Positions 42,132-53,674 of a stretch of DNA of 64,000 bases are shown one piece after another (the first letter of the stretch is position 1; each line of letters begins with the position of its first letter). Source of the stretch: UBA117 sp049975245 (GTDB lineage Archaea > Methanobacteriota > Methanobacteria > Methanobacteriales > Methanobacteriaceae); the NCBI GenBank assembly GCA_049975245.1, contig JBNGDB010000007.1, positions 37,730 to 101,729 on the forward strand, given 5' to 3'. A model generated the notes under the pieces. The model was not told the DNA's origin, did no database searches, and saw nothing but the letters and a program-made list of their open reading frames with translations. A program made the translations under genes and the position numbers.

Positions 42132-43271
42132 ATGAAAACTATGGGAATAGATGATATTTTATTACATGATGAAACCATTTTCCGAAACATGAATGTTTTT
42201 GATCAGGATTACTTGCCAGAAAATTTTAGATTCAGAGAATCTCAGATGGAAGCCCTTGCTATCTGCGTAAGGCCTGCTTTGAAGAATGGAAGACCTGTTA
42301 ACGCTGTTGTACTTGGTTCTTGTGCCACTGGTAAAACCACTGCTGTTAAAAAGATTTTTGAAATGGTTGAAAGAAATTCTGATAGGGTTGTATGTGCCTA
42401 TGTTAACTGTCAATTACACACAACCCGTTTTAACATTTTTTCACAGATTTATAATAAAATATTTGGCCATCTGCCACCTGAAACTGGAGTTCCATTCTCC
42501 CGTATCTATCAGCAGATAATGCAGCATCTTTCTCAGACAAAAAAGGCGTTAATTGTAGCTTTGGATGATGTAAATTATCTTTTCCACAGTAAAAATGCCG
42601 ATAAAGTTTTTTATGACATCTTAAGAGCTCAAGAAGTATTTCCAGGAGTTAGAACTGGTGTTTTTGCCATTGTATCCGATATTGAATTTCGCTATGCGCT
42701 GGATAAAAATGTGAAATCCGTTTTCATACCCCAGGAAATCGTTTTTAATCCTTACAATCGTGAAGAGATAAAAAATATATTAACAGAAAGAGTTAAAGTT
42801 GGATTCTATCCAAATGTTATTTCTGAAGAGTTTATTGATCAGATAACTGATGAAACATTTTCAAATGGTGATTTAAGAGTAGGTATCGATCTTTTAAGAG
42901 TTAGTGCCAATTTAGCCGAAGCTGATGCTTCAAAAAGCATTGAAAAGCGTCATTTAAAAGAATCGTTAAAAAGATCCAGTTCCATTAACCTTATCAACAC
43001 TCTTAAATCTTTATCCAATGACGAAAAAATAGTTTTAAACATTATTACAATTTCTCAAGAAAAAAATTTGACCGCAGGGGATTTATATAAGGAATTTTCT
43101 AAAAAAAGTAGTGCAAGTTATTCTTCTTTCAATCGAATATTGAACAAAATGGAATTTTTAAGAATTATAGACACAAAATTCACAGGTAAAGGTTCAAAAG
43201 GGAATTCCAGAGTTATTATTCTTAGATTTGACCCCAAAGACATTGCAGAATGTTTGAATATTTCTGATTAA
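42132..43271 (+). CDS. cdc6: Orc1/Cdc6 replication initiator, Cdc6-2 type
   Basis: AAA+ initiator-like ATPase with a C-terminal winged helix, 379 residues. Walker A GSCATGKTT near 61-69 and Walker B LDDVN near 143-147, where most Orc1/Cdc6 have DE; sensor 1 falls in FAIVSDIEF and sensor 2 in GDLRVGIDLLR. The C-terminal 85 residues contain SYSSFNRILNKMEFLRII, a winged helix. These deviations fit the second Cdc6 paralogue of Methanobacteriales, which modulates MCM more than it marks origins. No strong ribosome-binding site is seen (AAGGAAC is 6 nt upstream). Repeats precede it. Confidence 0.92.
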   Translation: MKTMGIDDILLHDETIFRNMNVFDQDYLPENFRFRESQMEALAICVRPALKNGRPVNAVVLGSCATGKTTAVKKIFEMVERNSDRVVCAYVNCQLHTTRFNIFSQIYNKIFGHLPPETGVPFSRIYQQIMQHLSQTKKALIVALDDVNYLFHSKNADKVFYDILRAQEVFPGVRTGVFAIVSDIEFRYALDKNVKSVFIPQEIVFNPYNREEIKNILTERVKVGFYPNVISEEFIDQITDETFSNGDLRVGIDLLRVSANLAEADASKSIEKRHLKESLKRSSSINLINTLKSLSNDEKIVLNIITISQEKNLTAGDLYKEFSKKSSASYSSFNRILNKMEFLRIIDTKFTGKGSKGNSRVIILRFDPKDIAECLNISD

Positions 43272-43302
43272 TAAAGGATTAGTCAGAGTAAATGTTTATT
43301 AT

Positions 43303-43479
43303 TTAAATTGATGCAGGAAAGTTTGAATTGGGAGCAGCGGTGGCAGAGAGTATACTTATAGCCAGTAAAGCTACTACAAATAGAATTATCATGCATGCAA
43401 TCAGATTTATATTTCTTAAATCAATGATGCTAGTTTTTTTTCTTAAATTAGGAATTGAAGAATTTTTATTTCTTAACAT
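43303..43479 (-). CDS. Small membrane protein, 58 residues
   Basis: MLRNKNSSIPNLRKKTSIID leads into LRNINLIACM and then a hydrophobic stretch IILFVVALLAISILSATAAP ending NSNFPASI. It has a perfect GGGAGGT (43485-43491) 5 nt before ATG, much better than random. The basic N-terminus and single helix predict an Nin-Cout membrane peptide, or an exported peptide cut after TAA. It lies between cdc6, converging, and archease, divergent. No family recognised. Confidence 0.7.
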   Translation of the reverse strand: MLRNKNSSIPNLRKKTSIIDLRNINLIACMIILFVVALLAISILSATAAPNSNFPASI

Positions 43480-43643
43480 ATTATACCTCCCTGTTATGAT
43501 CCTTGTTAATAAGCTTATTTAAACAAAGAGTTAGAGAGCGTGTGAAAAGTAATAAAAGATTTATTCAAAATAAAATCTCTAAGGAAAATTATATATCATC
43601 CAACTACTAAAGATTAAAAAAGAGTTTGAGAGGAGTTTATTTT

Positions 43644-44096
43644 TTGGAACTTAAAAATAACAAGTCTAAAAATCTTAAATTTGAATTTTTTGATGTAACT
43701 GCCGATATAGGATTTAAAGCTTACGGAAAAAGTTTAGATAATGCTTTCGAGAATGCTGGTTTGGCTATGTTTAATGTTATAACTGATACCTCCCAAATTA
43801 AACCAAGCACTAAAAAGGAAATTGAAATAATATCTGAAGATAAATATGCTCTCCTTTTTGACTGGTTAACTGAACTATTAATACTACACGACTCAGAATA
43901 TTTGGTATTTTCAAAATTTAATGTAAAAATTAAAAAAGGAGAAAAAGGAAAGGTTCATTTAACTGCCCAAATATGGGGAGATGAATTTGATCCGAATATT
44001 CATGAAGTTAAAAATGAAGTAAAAGCAGTTACCTATCACTTGATGGAAATAAAAAAGAACAAAAAATATCTTCTTCAAGTAATACTAGACATTTGA
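43644..44096 (+). CDS. Archease (RtcB cofactor)
   Basis: About 150 residues. Archease speeds guanylylation and turnover of the RNA ligase RtcB in tRNA splicing. Conserved parts: FEFFDVTADIGFKAYG (metal-binding Asp), LLFDWLTELLILHDSE and HEVKNEVKAVTYHLMEI with the acidic/His metal site near the end. Starts: TTG 43626 is in frame, but AGGAG at 43631-43635 supports TTG 43644 and a protein beginning MELKNN. RtcB lies 3.6 kb downstream, beyond the histidine-kinase gene. Confidence 0.93.
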   Translation: MELKNNKSKNLKFEFFDVTADIGFKAYGKSLDNAFENAGLAMFNVITDTSQIKPSTKKEIEIISEDKYALLFDWLTELLILHDSEYLVFSKFNVKIKKGEKGKVHLTAQIWGDEFDPNIHEVKNEVKAVTYHLMEIKKNKKYLLQVILDI

Positions 44097-44153
44097 ATAC
44101 ATAAAAAAAATATTTAATCTTAATCCATTTAATGCGCAAAAGATGTGTCTAAT

Positions 44154-47414
<3,261 letters not shown>

Positions 47415-47742
47415 TAAAGCCACCTCATTTATAATTAATTTATTGATTTTAAAGAATATATAATTTTTTTAAAGTTTGATTATAGTATCATAAATAAATC
47501 GTGCTGGATTTAAAATAATAAAATAACCCATTTGTTAAAATTGGCAAAATATAATACATTTAATGGCCTTTTTAATTTATAAATATTGTATATTTTAATT
47601 ATATGTAATTAGATCTATTTTTCTTAATACTGAATTATAAATAGAAAAATAAACAATATCATATCATATTTCATTATTTCAAAATTAATATTAGATATTA
47701 TAAAATTAGAAATTTTAATCCTAAAAAAAGTTTTATCAAGTA
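47415..47742. other. Intergenic region between kinase and rtcB
   Basis: A/T-rich divergent spacer holding the promoters of both genes. I see no gene and no notable repeat. The rtcB ribosome-binding region GGTGGA sits at 47747-47752. Confidence 0.4.
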
Positions 47743-47760
47743 ATGTGGTGGAAAGATATA

Positions 47761-49209
47761 ATGAGTAAGGAAGAATGCTTGAAAAAGGTTAAAGATTGTG
47801 TATGGGAACTTCCAAGTAGCTATAAGGAATGTATGAAAGTTCCTGGAAGGATTTTTTTAGATGATGAAGGGATTCAACTAGTGGAAAAAGGAGCTTTAGA
47901 ACAAGTTGCTAATGTGGCTTGTTTACCGGGAATTCAAAAATTTTCAATTGGACTGCCTGACATTCATTTTGGGTATGGATTTAGTATCGGGGGTGTGGCA
48001 GCCTTAAGTGCTCATAACGGAGTTATAAGCCCTGGAGGGGTTGGTTTTGATATTAATTGTGGAGTGAGATTTTTAAGAACAAATTTAACAGAAAAAGAAG
48101 TCAAACCCAAAATTAAAGAACTAATTGATACTTTATTCAAGAATGTTCCCTCAGGTGTGGGGAGTAAAGGGAAAATAAGACTTCAAGAAGGTCAAATCGA
48201 TGAAGTTTTAGATCATGGCGCCCAATGGGCCGTTGAAAACGGATATGGATGGGAGGAAGATCTAAACTTTTTAGAAGAAAATGGAAAAATGGATACTGCC
48301 GACTCTTCTAAAGTTAGTGAAAAAGCTAAAAAAAGAGGAATTCCTCAATTAGGGTCTTTAGGATCAGGAAACCACTTTCTTGAAGTCCAAAAGGTTGAGG
48401 AAATATTTGACGAAAAAACTGCAGAGATTTTTGGTGTTAAAAAAGGTGATATTACTGTTATGATACATACTGGTTCCCGTGGTTGTGGACATCAAATTTG
48501 CTCTGATTATTTGAGAATAATGGACAAAGCCTACAAACGACACAAGATTAATATCCCTGATCGCCAATTAGCCTGTGCTCCTGTAGATTCTGATGAAGCC
48601 CAAGATTATTTCAAAGCTATGTCAGCAGCTGCTAATTATGCATGGACAAATCGTCAAATGATTGTACATTGGGTGAGAGAATCATTTGAACATATCTTTA
48701 AAAAAAGCGCAGAAGAGATGGATATGGGAATTATCTATGATGTTGCCCATAACATGGCAAAAAAAGAAGTTCATAATATCAAAGGCAAAGATTTAGAAGT
48801 TTATGTGCATAGAAAAGGAGCTACACGTGCATTCGGACCAGGTAGAAAAGAAATACCTCCAGAATATAGGAAAGTAGGACAACCGGTGCTTATACCCGGT
48901 ACCATGGGAACTGCCTCCTATTTATTAGCCGGGACTGAAACTGCTATGGAAGAAACATTTGGATCAACAGCCCATGGAGCTGGCCGGAAAATGAGTCGTG
49001 GTGGGGCTAAAAGAACTTATCGTGGAGAAGAGGTTAAGAAAAGTCTTGAATCAAGAGGAATAGTTATAAAAGCAACTTCAATGCCTGTTGTGGCAGAAGA
49101 AGCACCCGGAGCATATAAAAATGTTGATAATGTGGTTCAAACTGCACATAAAGCCGGGATATCTAAGTTAATAGGTAAAATGATACCTCTTGGTGTGGCC
49201 AAGGGATAA
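47761..49209 (+). CDS. rtcB: tRNA-splicing ligase RtcB
   Basis: GTP- and Mn-dependent RNA ligase joining 2',3'-cyclic phosphate or 3'-phosphate ends to 5'-OH ends, needed for tRNA exon ligation. 482 residues, the family length. Metal-site Cys near 100 in GFDINCGVR, GSGNHFLE, HTGSRGCGHQ and the guanylylated His near 405 in GSTAHGAGRKMSR. No intein interrupts it. GGTGGA supports ATG 47761; ATG 47743 is weaker. Archease is 3.6 kb upstream. Confidence 0.97.
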   Translation: MSKEECLKKVKDCVWELPSSYKECMKVPGRIFLDDEGIQLVEKGALEQVANVACLPGIQKFSIGLPDIHFGYGFSIGGVAALSAHNGVISPGGVGFDINCGVRFLRTNLTEKEVKPKIKELIDTLFKNVPSGVGSKGKIRLQEGQIDEVLDHGAQWAVENGYGWEEDLNFLEENGKMDTADSSKVSEKAKKRGIPQLGSLGSGNHFLEVQKVEEIFDEKTAEIFGVKKGDITVMIHTGSRGCGHQICSDYLRIMDKAYKRHKINIPDRQLACAPVDSDEAQDYFKAMSAAANYAWTNRQMIVHWVRESFEHIFKKSAEEMDMGIIYDVAHNMAKKEVHNIKGKDLEVYVHRKGATRAFGPGRKEIPPEYRKVGQPVLIPGTMGTASYLLAGTETAMEETFGSTAHGAGRKMSRGGAKRTYRGEEVKKSLESRGIVIKATSMPVVAEEAPGAYKNVDNVVQTAHKAGISKLIGKMIPLGVAKG

Positions 49210-49278
49210 ATTCTATTCTAAATTATATTTTATTAATTGAAGATTACATTTATTAAAAGCATAATTTGAGGTATATTA

Positions 49279-50061
49279 ATGATCGGTATAATTGGTGGCA
49301 CAGGAATATATGAAATCGTGGAAATGGGGGAAAAAATAGATAATAAAATAATTAAAACACCTTTTGGTGATTCTCCAGAAATATCTATATTTGAATTGCA
49401 TGATAGGGAAGTAGCATTCATGCCCCGACATGCAATGGGCCATACTACTCCCCCACATATGATTAAATACCACATCAATATTTGTGCTTTTAAAAGGATG
49501 GGCGTTGATAGGATTCTATCCACCAATGCTGTAGGTTCCTTAAATAAAAAAATAACTCCCGGAGAAATCCTAATACCTCATGACTTTTTGGATTTCACCA
49601 AAACACGCAAAAACACATTTTACGATCATAATACTGTACACGTGGATATTACCAATCCATACTGCCCTGAAATACGAGATGTGTTAATAAAATCGGGTGA
49701 AGTGATTGATAAGGGAGTTTATGTATGCACGGAAGGGCCGCGTTTTGAAACTGCCGCTGAAGTTAAGATGTTTAAAAATCTAGGAGGAACAGTTGTAGGT
49801 ATGACCGGAATACCCGAAGCTATACTGGCAAGAGAACTGGAAATGTGCTATTCCAGCATATGTACTATATCTAACTTTGCAGCATCTATTTCTCCAGATA
49901 AATTAACTATTGACGAGGTTTTTGAAATTTTAGAGGAAAAAGAAAAGGTTTTAATTAAATTACTATCGGATGCTATATCTAAAATACCCGAAGATAGAGA
50001 TTGCTCATGTAAAAATGCTTTAGAAGGAGCTAAAGTAGAAATCGGAGTTGAAGACCTCTAA
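49279..50061 (+). CDS. 5'-methylthioadenosine / methylthioinosine phosphorylase
   Basis: 260-residue nucleoside phosphorylase family protein: IGIIGGTGIY, FMPRHAMGHTTPP, STNAVGSL, EGPRFETAAEVKMF and GMTGIPEAILARELEMCY. It splits the methylthio-nucleoside left by polyamine or SAM reactions. The relative in methanogens is described as S-methylthioinosine phosphorylase, so it may pair with an upstream deaminase. A terminal C-x-C (DCSCKN) is as in some archaeal members. ATG without a strong ribosome-binding site (GAGGT 10 nt upstream). rtcB lies 70 bp upstream. Confidence 0.92.
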   Translation: MIGIIGGTGIYEIVEMGEKIDNKIIKTPFGDSPEISIFELHDREVAFMPRHAMGHTTPPHMIKYHINICAFKRMGVDRILSTNAVGSLNKKITPGEILIPHDFLDFTKTRKNTFYDHNTVHVDITNPYCPEIRDVLIKSGEVIDKGVYVCTEGPRFETAAEVKMFKNLGGTVVGMTGIPEAILARELEMCYSSICTISNFAASISPDKLTIDEVFEILEEKEKVLIKLLSDAISKIPEDRDCSCKNALEGAKVEIGVEDL

Positions 50062-50080
50062 TTAAGCTATATTTTATTTT

Positions 50081-50468
50081 TCAACAATTATATGATTTTA
50101 ATATTTTTATATCATCCAATATTGACTTATGATCTTTTACCCAGTGAAATGGGCATTTGAAAATATTCTATGGAAATCTTCCTGAAAATTTAGTTCACAA
50201 GCATCCATGACTTTAAATTTCAGATTAGAAAACTCTTTAATAGAAAAACTTTCTTTAGCTAGCTTAATCATTTCAATAGAGTTGTCAATACCTAAAACAC
50301 ATCCTTCTGAAATTTTTGATGCAATCTCTGCAGTTATTCTTCCATCGCCACAACCTATATCCAGAATTCTCTCATGGCCATCCAGTTTGAGGAGCGGTAT
50401 TAATTCTCTGGCCCACTTTTACTGAGCAGATGAGCTTTTTCTGTAGTCTCAGTATCCCATTTATCCAT
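50081..50468 (-). pseudogene. Broken SAM-dependent methyltransferase (trans-aconitate methyltransferase-like)
   Basis: Begins MDKWDTETT after GGCGG, then is disrupted. A reading shift near 50435-50450 and an in-frame TAA at 50421-50419 separate the start from KWARELIPLLKLDGHERI and then LDIGCGDGRITAEIA, which is methyltransferase motif I. A further one-base deletion near 50145-50155 breaks SNA..HWVKDHKSIL, the conserved LHW region. The C-terminal half (about 100 residues) is missing. The pattern WD-x-x-x-Y-x-K-SSS-x-Q is typical of COG4106 trans-aconitate methyltransferases. It cannot make a full protein. Confidence 0.8.
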
Positions 50469-50490
50469 GAAACCGCCTTTTTACATTAAA

Positions 50491-50685
50491 TCATTCTTTA
50501 TAAATAAAAATATCCTCTATTTTCACTTTAAAATGATTCGCAATCTTAAAAGCTAAATTAAGAGAGGGATCATATTTATCTTTTTCTATGGCAATGATGG
50601 TCTGGCGGGTTACTCCTATATCTTTAGCCAGTTCCTCTTGGGTTATTTCATACATGGCTCTATATATCTTCAATTTATTTTTCAT
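50491..50685 (-). CDS. XRE-family small transcriptional regulator
   Basis: About 64 residues: MKNKLKIYRAMYEITQEELA, DIGVTRQTIIAIEKDKYDPSLNLAFKIANHF, ending IEDIFIYKE, a stand-alone helix-turn-helix of the YgzD/Cro type. The frame opens at 50733, but ATG 50685 gives the normal length. It follows the DUF2178 membrane gene on the same strand by about 100 bp, a pairing common in archaea. Probable autoregulator through the repeats at 51209-51247. Confidence 0.9.
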   Translation of the reverse strand: MKNKLKIYRAMYEITQEELAKDIGVTRQTIIAIEKDKYDPSLNLAFKIANHFKVKIEDIFIYKE

Positions 50686-50786
50686 TATATCATTAACCAA
50701 TTTTATTATATAATACAATCCAACATGCCACAATATTCCTATCTTCCATTTGCATTTTTCAAGCTAACATAAATTTATTTATAATT

Positions 50787-51197
50787 TCAGTATTTTCGGT
50801 TGTAATATAACCTACCAATAGCATAAATGGCTAAGCTAAATGCAGCTACTAGAAACAAAGCATAACCAACAATTGTTACTTGTGGAAAAGTACCCCTCAA
50901 AGCCACTATAACTATAGCTGCGTAAATTATCACCGCTGTGGATACACCTAATGCCATGGTGGCTGATTTTTCATTAATCAGTTGTGTCCTCTCATCATCA
51001 ATTATAACATCACTATCTCCCAGGAAAATTTCCTTTAAATTATCTTTATAATAGTAAATAACTGGAATTATTAAAATTAAAATAATAATAGCCAGTACTA
51101 CTAAGTAAATATTTCCTAATATCAAACCCACAAGCCATAAAGCTGTTATAAATCCTGAAATTATCTTTAGAAATATGCCTAAATTATGTAAATTCAT
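50787..51197 (-). CDS. DUF2178 family membrane protein
   Basis: 136 residues with four hydrophobic segments (about 8-28, 30-49, 80-102, 109-127) and a cytosolic loop GDSDVIIDDERTQLINEKSA that is the DUF2178 signature (DERxxxINEKSA). GAGGTGAT lies directly before ATG. It is the first gene of a pair with the XRE regulator; such pairs resemble bacterial small HTH/membrane modules that sense membrane or envelope state. Function unknown. Confidence 0.85.
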   Translation of the reverse strand: MNLHNLGIFLKIISGFITALWLVGLILGNIYLVVLAIIILILIIPVIYYYKDNLKEIFLGDSDVIIDDERTQLINEKSATMALGVSTAVIIYAAIVIVALRGTFPQVTIVGYALFLVAAFSLAIYAIGRLYYNRKY

Positions 51198-51208
51198 AAA
51201 ATCACCTC

Positions 51209-51247
51209 ATGTAAAATATACTTTACATTATGTAATATATACTTTAC
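51209..51247 (-). promoter_or_regulatory. Duplicated palindromic operator of the DUF2178/XRE operon
   Basis: Two 18-bp copies, 51209-51226 and 51230-51247, ATGTAA(A/T)ATATACTTTAC, differ at one base and are spaced exactly 21 bp, two helical turns. Each contains GTAAA...TTTAC inverted arms. They cover the TATA box and transcription start expected for the minus-strand DUF2178 gene. A cooperative repressor dimer pair, likely the XRE protein, is inferred. Confidence 0.65.
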
Positions 51248-51416
51248 TATGATATTGTTATAAACCTTCCTCTGCCCCATGTAAAAAAATACAGTTAAAG
51301 AATAACAAATCATATATCAATCATTTAACTAAGATAAATTAAGAAAAAGGTATTTATTCATTTTATAAAGAAAAAAAATGATATATATAAGTTAATATTT
51401 ATGGAGTAAGATTTTT

Positions 51417-51986
51417 ATGAAAAAAGTTCTCTTAATGTGCGGCAGTCCGAGACTAAACGGAAACACCGCCCAAGTATTGGAAAAATGCGCTCAGTCCATA
51501 GAAAATCAGGGATTAAAAACAGAAACACTCTCACTCAGAGGTAAAAAAATCCAATCTTGCATAGCATGCGGTAAATGTGCAAAAATTCATCAGTGCTCAT
51601 TAGACGACGGGTTAAACGATATAATTGAAAAAATAAAGGAATCCGAAGGGTTTATAATTGGAGCTCCAGTATACTTTGGTACTGCTAGAGGAGATATGAT
51701 GTCTGCTCTGCAACGAATAGGTATGGTGTCCCGTGCATCTGACCAATTCTTATCATGGAAAGTCGGAGGACCAATAGCAGTTGCCCGAAGAGGAGGCCAC
51801 ACCGCAACCATACAAGAAATGCTAATGTTCTTCTTTATAAACGAAATGATCGTTCCTGGATCCACCTATTGGAACATGGCCTTTGGATGGGCTCCGGGAG
51901 AAGTTCAAGAAGATAAAGAAGGAATAGAAACTATCCAAAAATTCGGAGAAAATGTGGCGAAACTAATTAACAAATTAAACCCTTAA
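51417..51986 (+). CDS. Iron-sulfur flavoprotein (NADPH-dependent FMN reductase family)
   Basis: 189 residues with an N-terminal flavodoxin-like FMN site (LMCGSPRLNGNT near 6-17) and a Cys cluster CIACGKCAKIHQC near 47-59 that binds [4Fe-4S], as in methanogen Isf proteins. These carry electrons between ferredoxin and unknown acceptors, perhaps for oxidative-stress defence. The start lacks a good ribosome-binding site. A methyltransferase gene follows 32 bp later. Confidence 0.9.
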   Translation: MKKVLLMCGSPRLNGNTAQVLEKCAQSIENQGLKTETLSLRGKKIQSCIACGKCAKIHQCSLDDGLNDIIEKIKESEGFIIGAPVYFGTARGDMMSALQRIGMVSRASDQFLSWKVGGPIAVARRGGHTATIQEMLMFFFINEMIVPGSTYWNMAFGWAPGEVQEDKEGIETIQKFGENVAKLINKLNP

Positions 51987-52018
51987 AAAAACTAATATTT
52001 TATATTTTGGTGTATTAA

Positions 52019-52759
52019 ATGAGCAAAGAAGATCTATACAAAAAATTTGCCAGATATTACGACAAAATATATTCAAAGAAGGATTATGTTGGCGAATGTA
52101 AATTCATCGAATGGGCTTTAAGGAAACATAAAGCCAGTGCGGGAAATAATTTGCTAGATATTGCCTGCGGAACTGGTTCACATGCCAATATTCTAAAAAG
52201 AAATTTTTCGATTCTTGGAGTGGATATTAATGAAGAAATGCTTAAAATTGCAGGCAAAAAAGTTCCTGAAGCCGAATTTATACTAGGAAATATGAAAGAA
52301 TTGAATTTAGATAAGAAATTCGATGTTATTACATGTCTTTTTAGTGCAATGAATTATAATCTCGATTTAGAAGAGTTTGAAGCTACTCTGAATAATTTTT
52401 ATCAACATCTCAACAAAGACGGAGTTTTAATATTTGATTTAGGGATAAACCAGGAAAACTGGATAGAAGGGATGGTATCAGTGGATACGGTGGTTGAAAA
52501 TGATTTGAAACTGGCAAGAATCTGTCAATCCCATCTGGAAGGAAGTATATTCAATGCAAATTTTGTCTTTTTAATAAAAGAAGAAGATAAATTTGATTTT
52601 GATATTGATAGTCATGTTATAGGTGTATTTAAAACCATTGCCATATTAGAATTGATGGAAAATGTTGGATATGATGTATTTATCTATGGTGATTTCACTC
52701 CTAATAAATGGGTACCTAATTCAATGGAAAGACCTGTCTTTGTAGGTATTAAAATATGA
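52019..52759 (+). CDS. SAM-dependent methyltransferase
   Basis: 246 residues. Motif I LLDIACGTGSHANIL near 43-57, LGVDINEEMLKIA, DVITCLFSAMNY (motif IV) and an extended C-terminal region ending NSMERPVFVGIKI. Small-molecule methyltransferase of the CbiE/UbiE-like class I fold; substrate unknown. GGTG precedes ATG. It is 32 bp after the iron-sulfur flavoprotein, perhaps co-transcribed. Confidence 0.85.
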   Translation: MSKEDLYKKFARYYDKIYSKKDYVGECKFIEWALRKHKASAGNNLLDIACGTGSHANILKRNFSILGVDINEEMLKIAGKKVPEAEFILGNMKELNLDKKFDVITCLFSAMNYNLDLEEFEATLNNFYQHLNKDGVLIFDLGINQENWIEGMVSVDTVVENDLKLARICQSHLEGSIFNANFVFLIKEEDKFDFDIDSHVIGVFKTIAILELMENVGYDVFIYGDFTPNKWVPNSMERPVFVGIKI

Positions 52760-52818
52760 AAAAATTTTAAAATTATTTTGATACTATATTTAAAATTATA
52801 ATATTAGAGGTTTTTTAG

Positions 52819-53157
52819 ATGAAAATAGCTGTTGCTACGTCAGTTGGAGATCAGGTAACTCATTTTGGAAGGGCTCAGAACTTTTCAATATATGAATTTG
52901 ATGAAGAAAATTACAAATTGTCATTCTTAGAAAATAGAGAAACTAACATAGATCTTGAAATGAAACACCAATGGAAAACTTCTTTAGATCTTATAAAAGA
53001 CTGTGAAATAGTAATATGTTCCCAAGTAGGTGTTCATGCAAAGTTTGGATTGGAAAAAAAGGGGATTAAAGTTGTGCAAGACGAAGGAGATACTCCAGAA
53101 GTTTTAGATAACTATATTAATCATTTGAAATTTATGAACAAACCGTTATTTAAGTAG
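52819..53157 (+). CDS. NifX/NifB C-terminal-like (dinitrogenase cofactor) protein
   Basis: 112 residues of the Nif accessory fold: MKIAVATSVGDQVTHFGRA, FSIYEFDEENY, then CEIVICSQVGVHAKFGLEKKGIKVV. The family binds FeMo-type clusters in nitrogen fixers, but stand-alone members are common in methanogens without nif genes and may handle other metal-sulfur clusters or Mo. GAGG lies before ATG. No nitrogenase gene is in the window. Confidence 0.87.
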   Translation: MKIAVATSVGDQVTHFGRAQNFSIYEFDEENYKLSFLENRETNIDLEMKHQWKTSLDLIKDCEIVICSQVGVHAKFGLEKKGIKVVQDEGDTPEVLDNYINHLKFMNKPLFK

Positions 53158-53244
53158 CAGATCTTGACTACTAAATTTTCATTAATTATCCTAAAATTTT
53201 ATATAATTAGAATAATATTAACCCTACTCCCCTAATAATTCAAA

Positions 53245-53277
53245 TTTAAGGCCTTAATTTCATATAAAGGCCTTAAA
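53245..53277. terminator. Strong hairpin in the spacer before S3Ae
   Basis: TTTAAGGCCTT (53245-53255) and AAGGCCTTAAA (53267-53277), 11 bp with an 11-nt loop. Each arm contains the self-complementary AAGGCCTT, so a cruciform or two short stems are alternatives. About 90 bp after the NifX-like stop; possible terminator. Confidence 0.5.
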
Positions 53278-53383
53278 AAGAATTTCTTTATCTATGTTAT
53301 TATGGATCAATATCCTTAAATAGAAGATGAACAATAATTTTTATATCTATTTTGTAGGGCGGAAAAGATTCAATATTACTTAT

Positions 53384-53416
53384 TGTATTTTATACAAAAT
53401 GTATTTTATACTAAAA
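53384..53416. repeat. Tandem 16-17-bp repeat
   Basis: TGTATTTTATACAAAA (53384-53399) followed by TGTATTTTATACTAAAA (53400-53416), differing by one inserted base. It lies about 260 bp before the S3Ae gene; role unknown. Confidence 0.8.
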
Positions 53417-53674
53417 ATTATTAAAGAAAGTGATTTATTGTATTTGTGAAATTCCTGTTTATTTTAATCGGATTTTCCTTGAAAAAATTATTTCTTCAAT
53501 ACATTTATAAATCATGAATGAGATGTATAATAAAAGATTTTAAACTTATAAGTTTATAGAAATAATATGCTAGAAACTTATTAGTAAATATTTATTTAAT
53601 AAAGATTTTTTAGTATTTGAATTAACTATCTAAAAAGTTCTTTTTATAAATAATCACGAATTAAAGGTGATAAT

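Larger units (their letters stand above)
53158..53674. other. 517-bp noncoding region with hairpin and tandem repeat
   Basis: No real gene seen. A 40-residue frame at 53327-53449 has no ribosome-binding site. It contains an 11-bp hairpin at 53245-53277 and a nearly perfect tandem 16-17-mer TGTATTTTATAC at 53384-53416, itself close to palindromic (TTGTAT/ATACAA). The S3Ae promoter should lie at the end, before AAAGGTGAT. Confidence 0.5.

Noticed and set aside
43328..43522. 64-residue plus-strand frame between cdc6 and archease
   Set aside because: It is the complement of the 58-residue minus-strand membrane protein, which has the strong ribosome-binding site; the plus frame has none.
47761..49209. 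Intein in RtcB
   Set aside because: Some archaeal RtcB genes carry inteins, but the frame here has the normal uninterrupted length and motif spacing.
50207..50425. 72-residue plus-strand frame after the phosphorylase gene
   Set aside because: It is the shadow of the minus-strand methyltransferase pseudogene, which shows recognisable motifs.
53384..53416. Possible CRISPR-like repeats before S3Ae
   Set aside because: Two abutting 16-17-mers with no spacers.
53327..53449. 40-residue plus-strand frame in the spacer before S3Ae
   Set aside because: No ribosome-binding site, A/T-rich low complexity and no recognisable motif.
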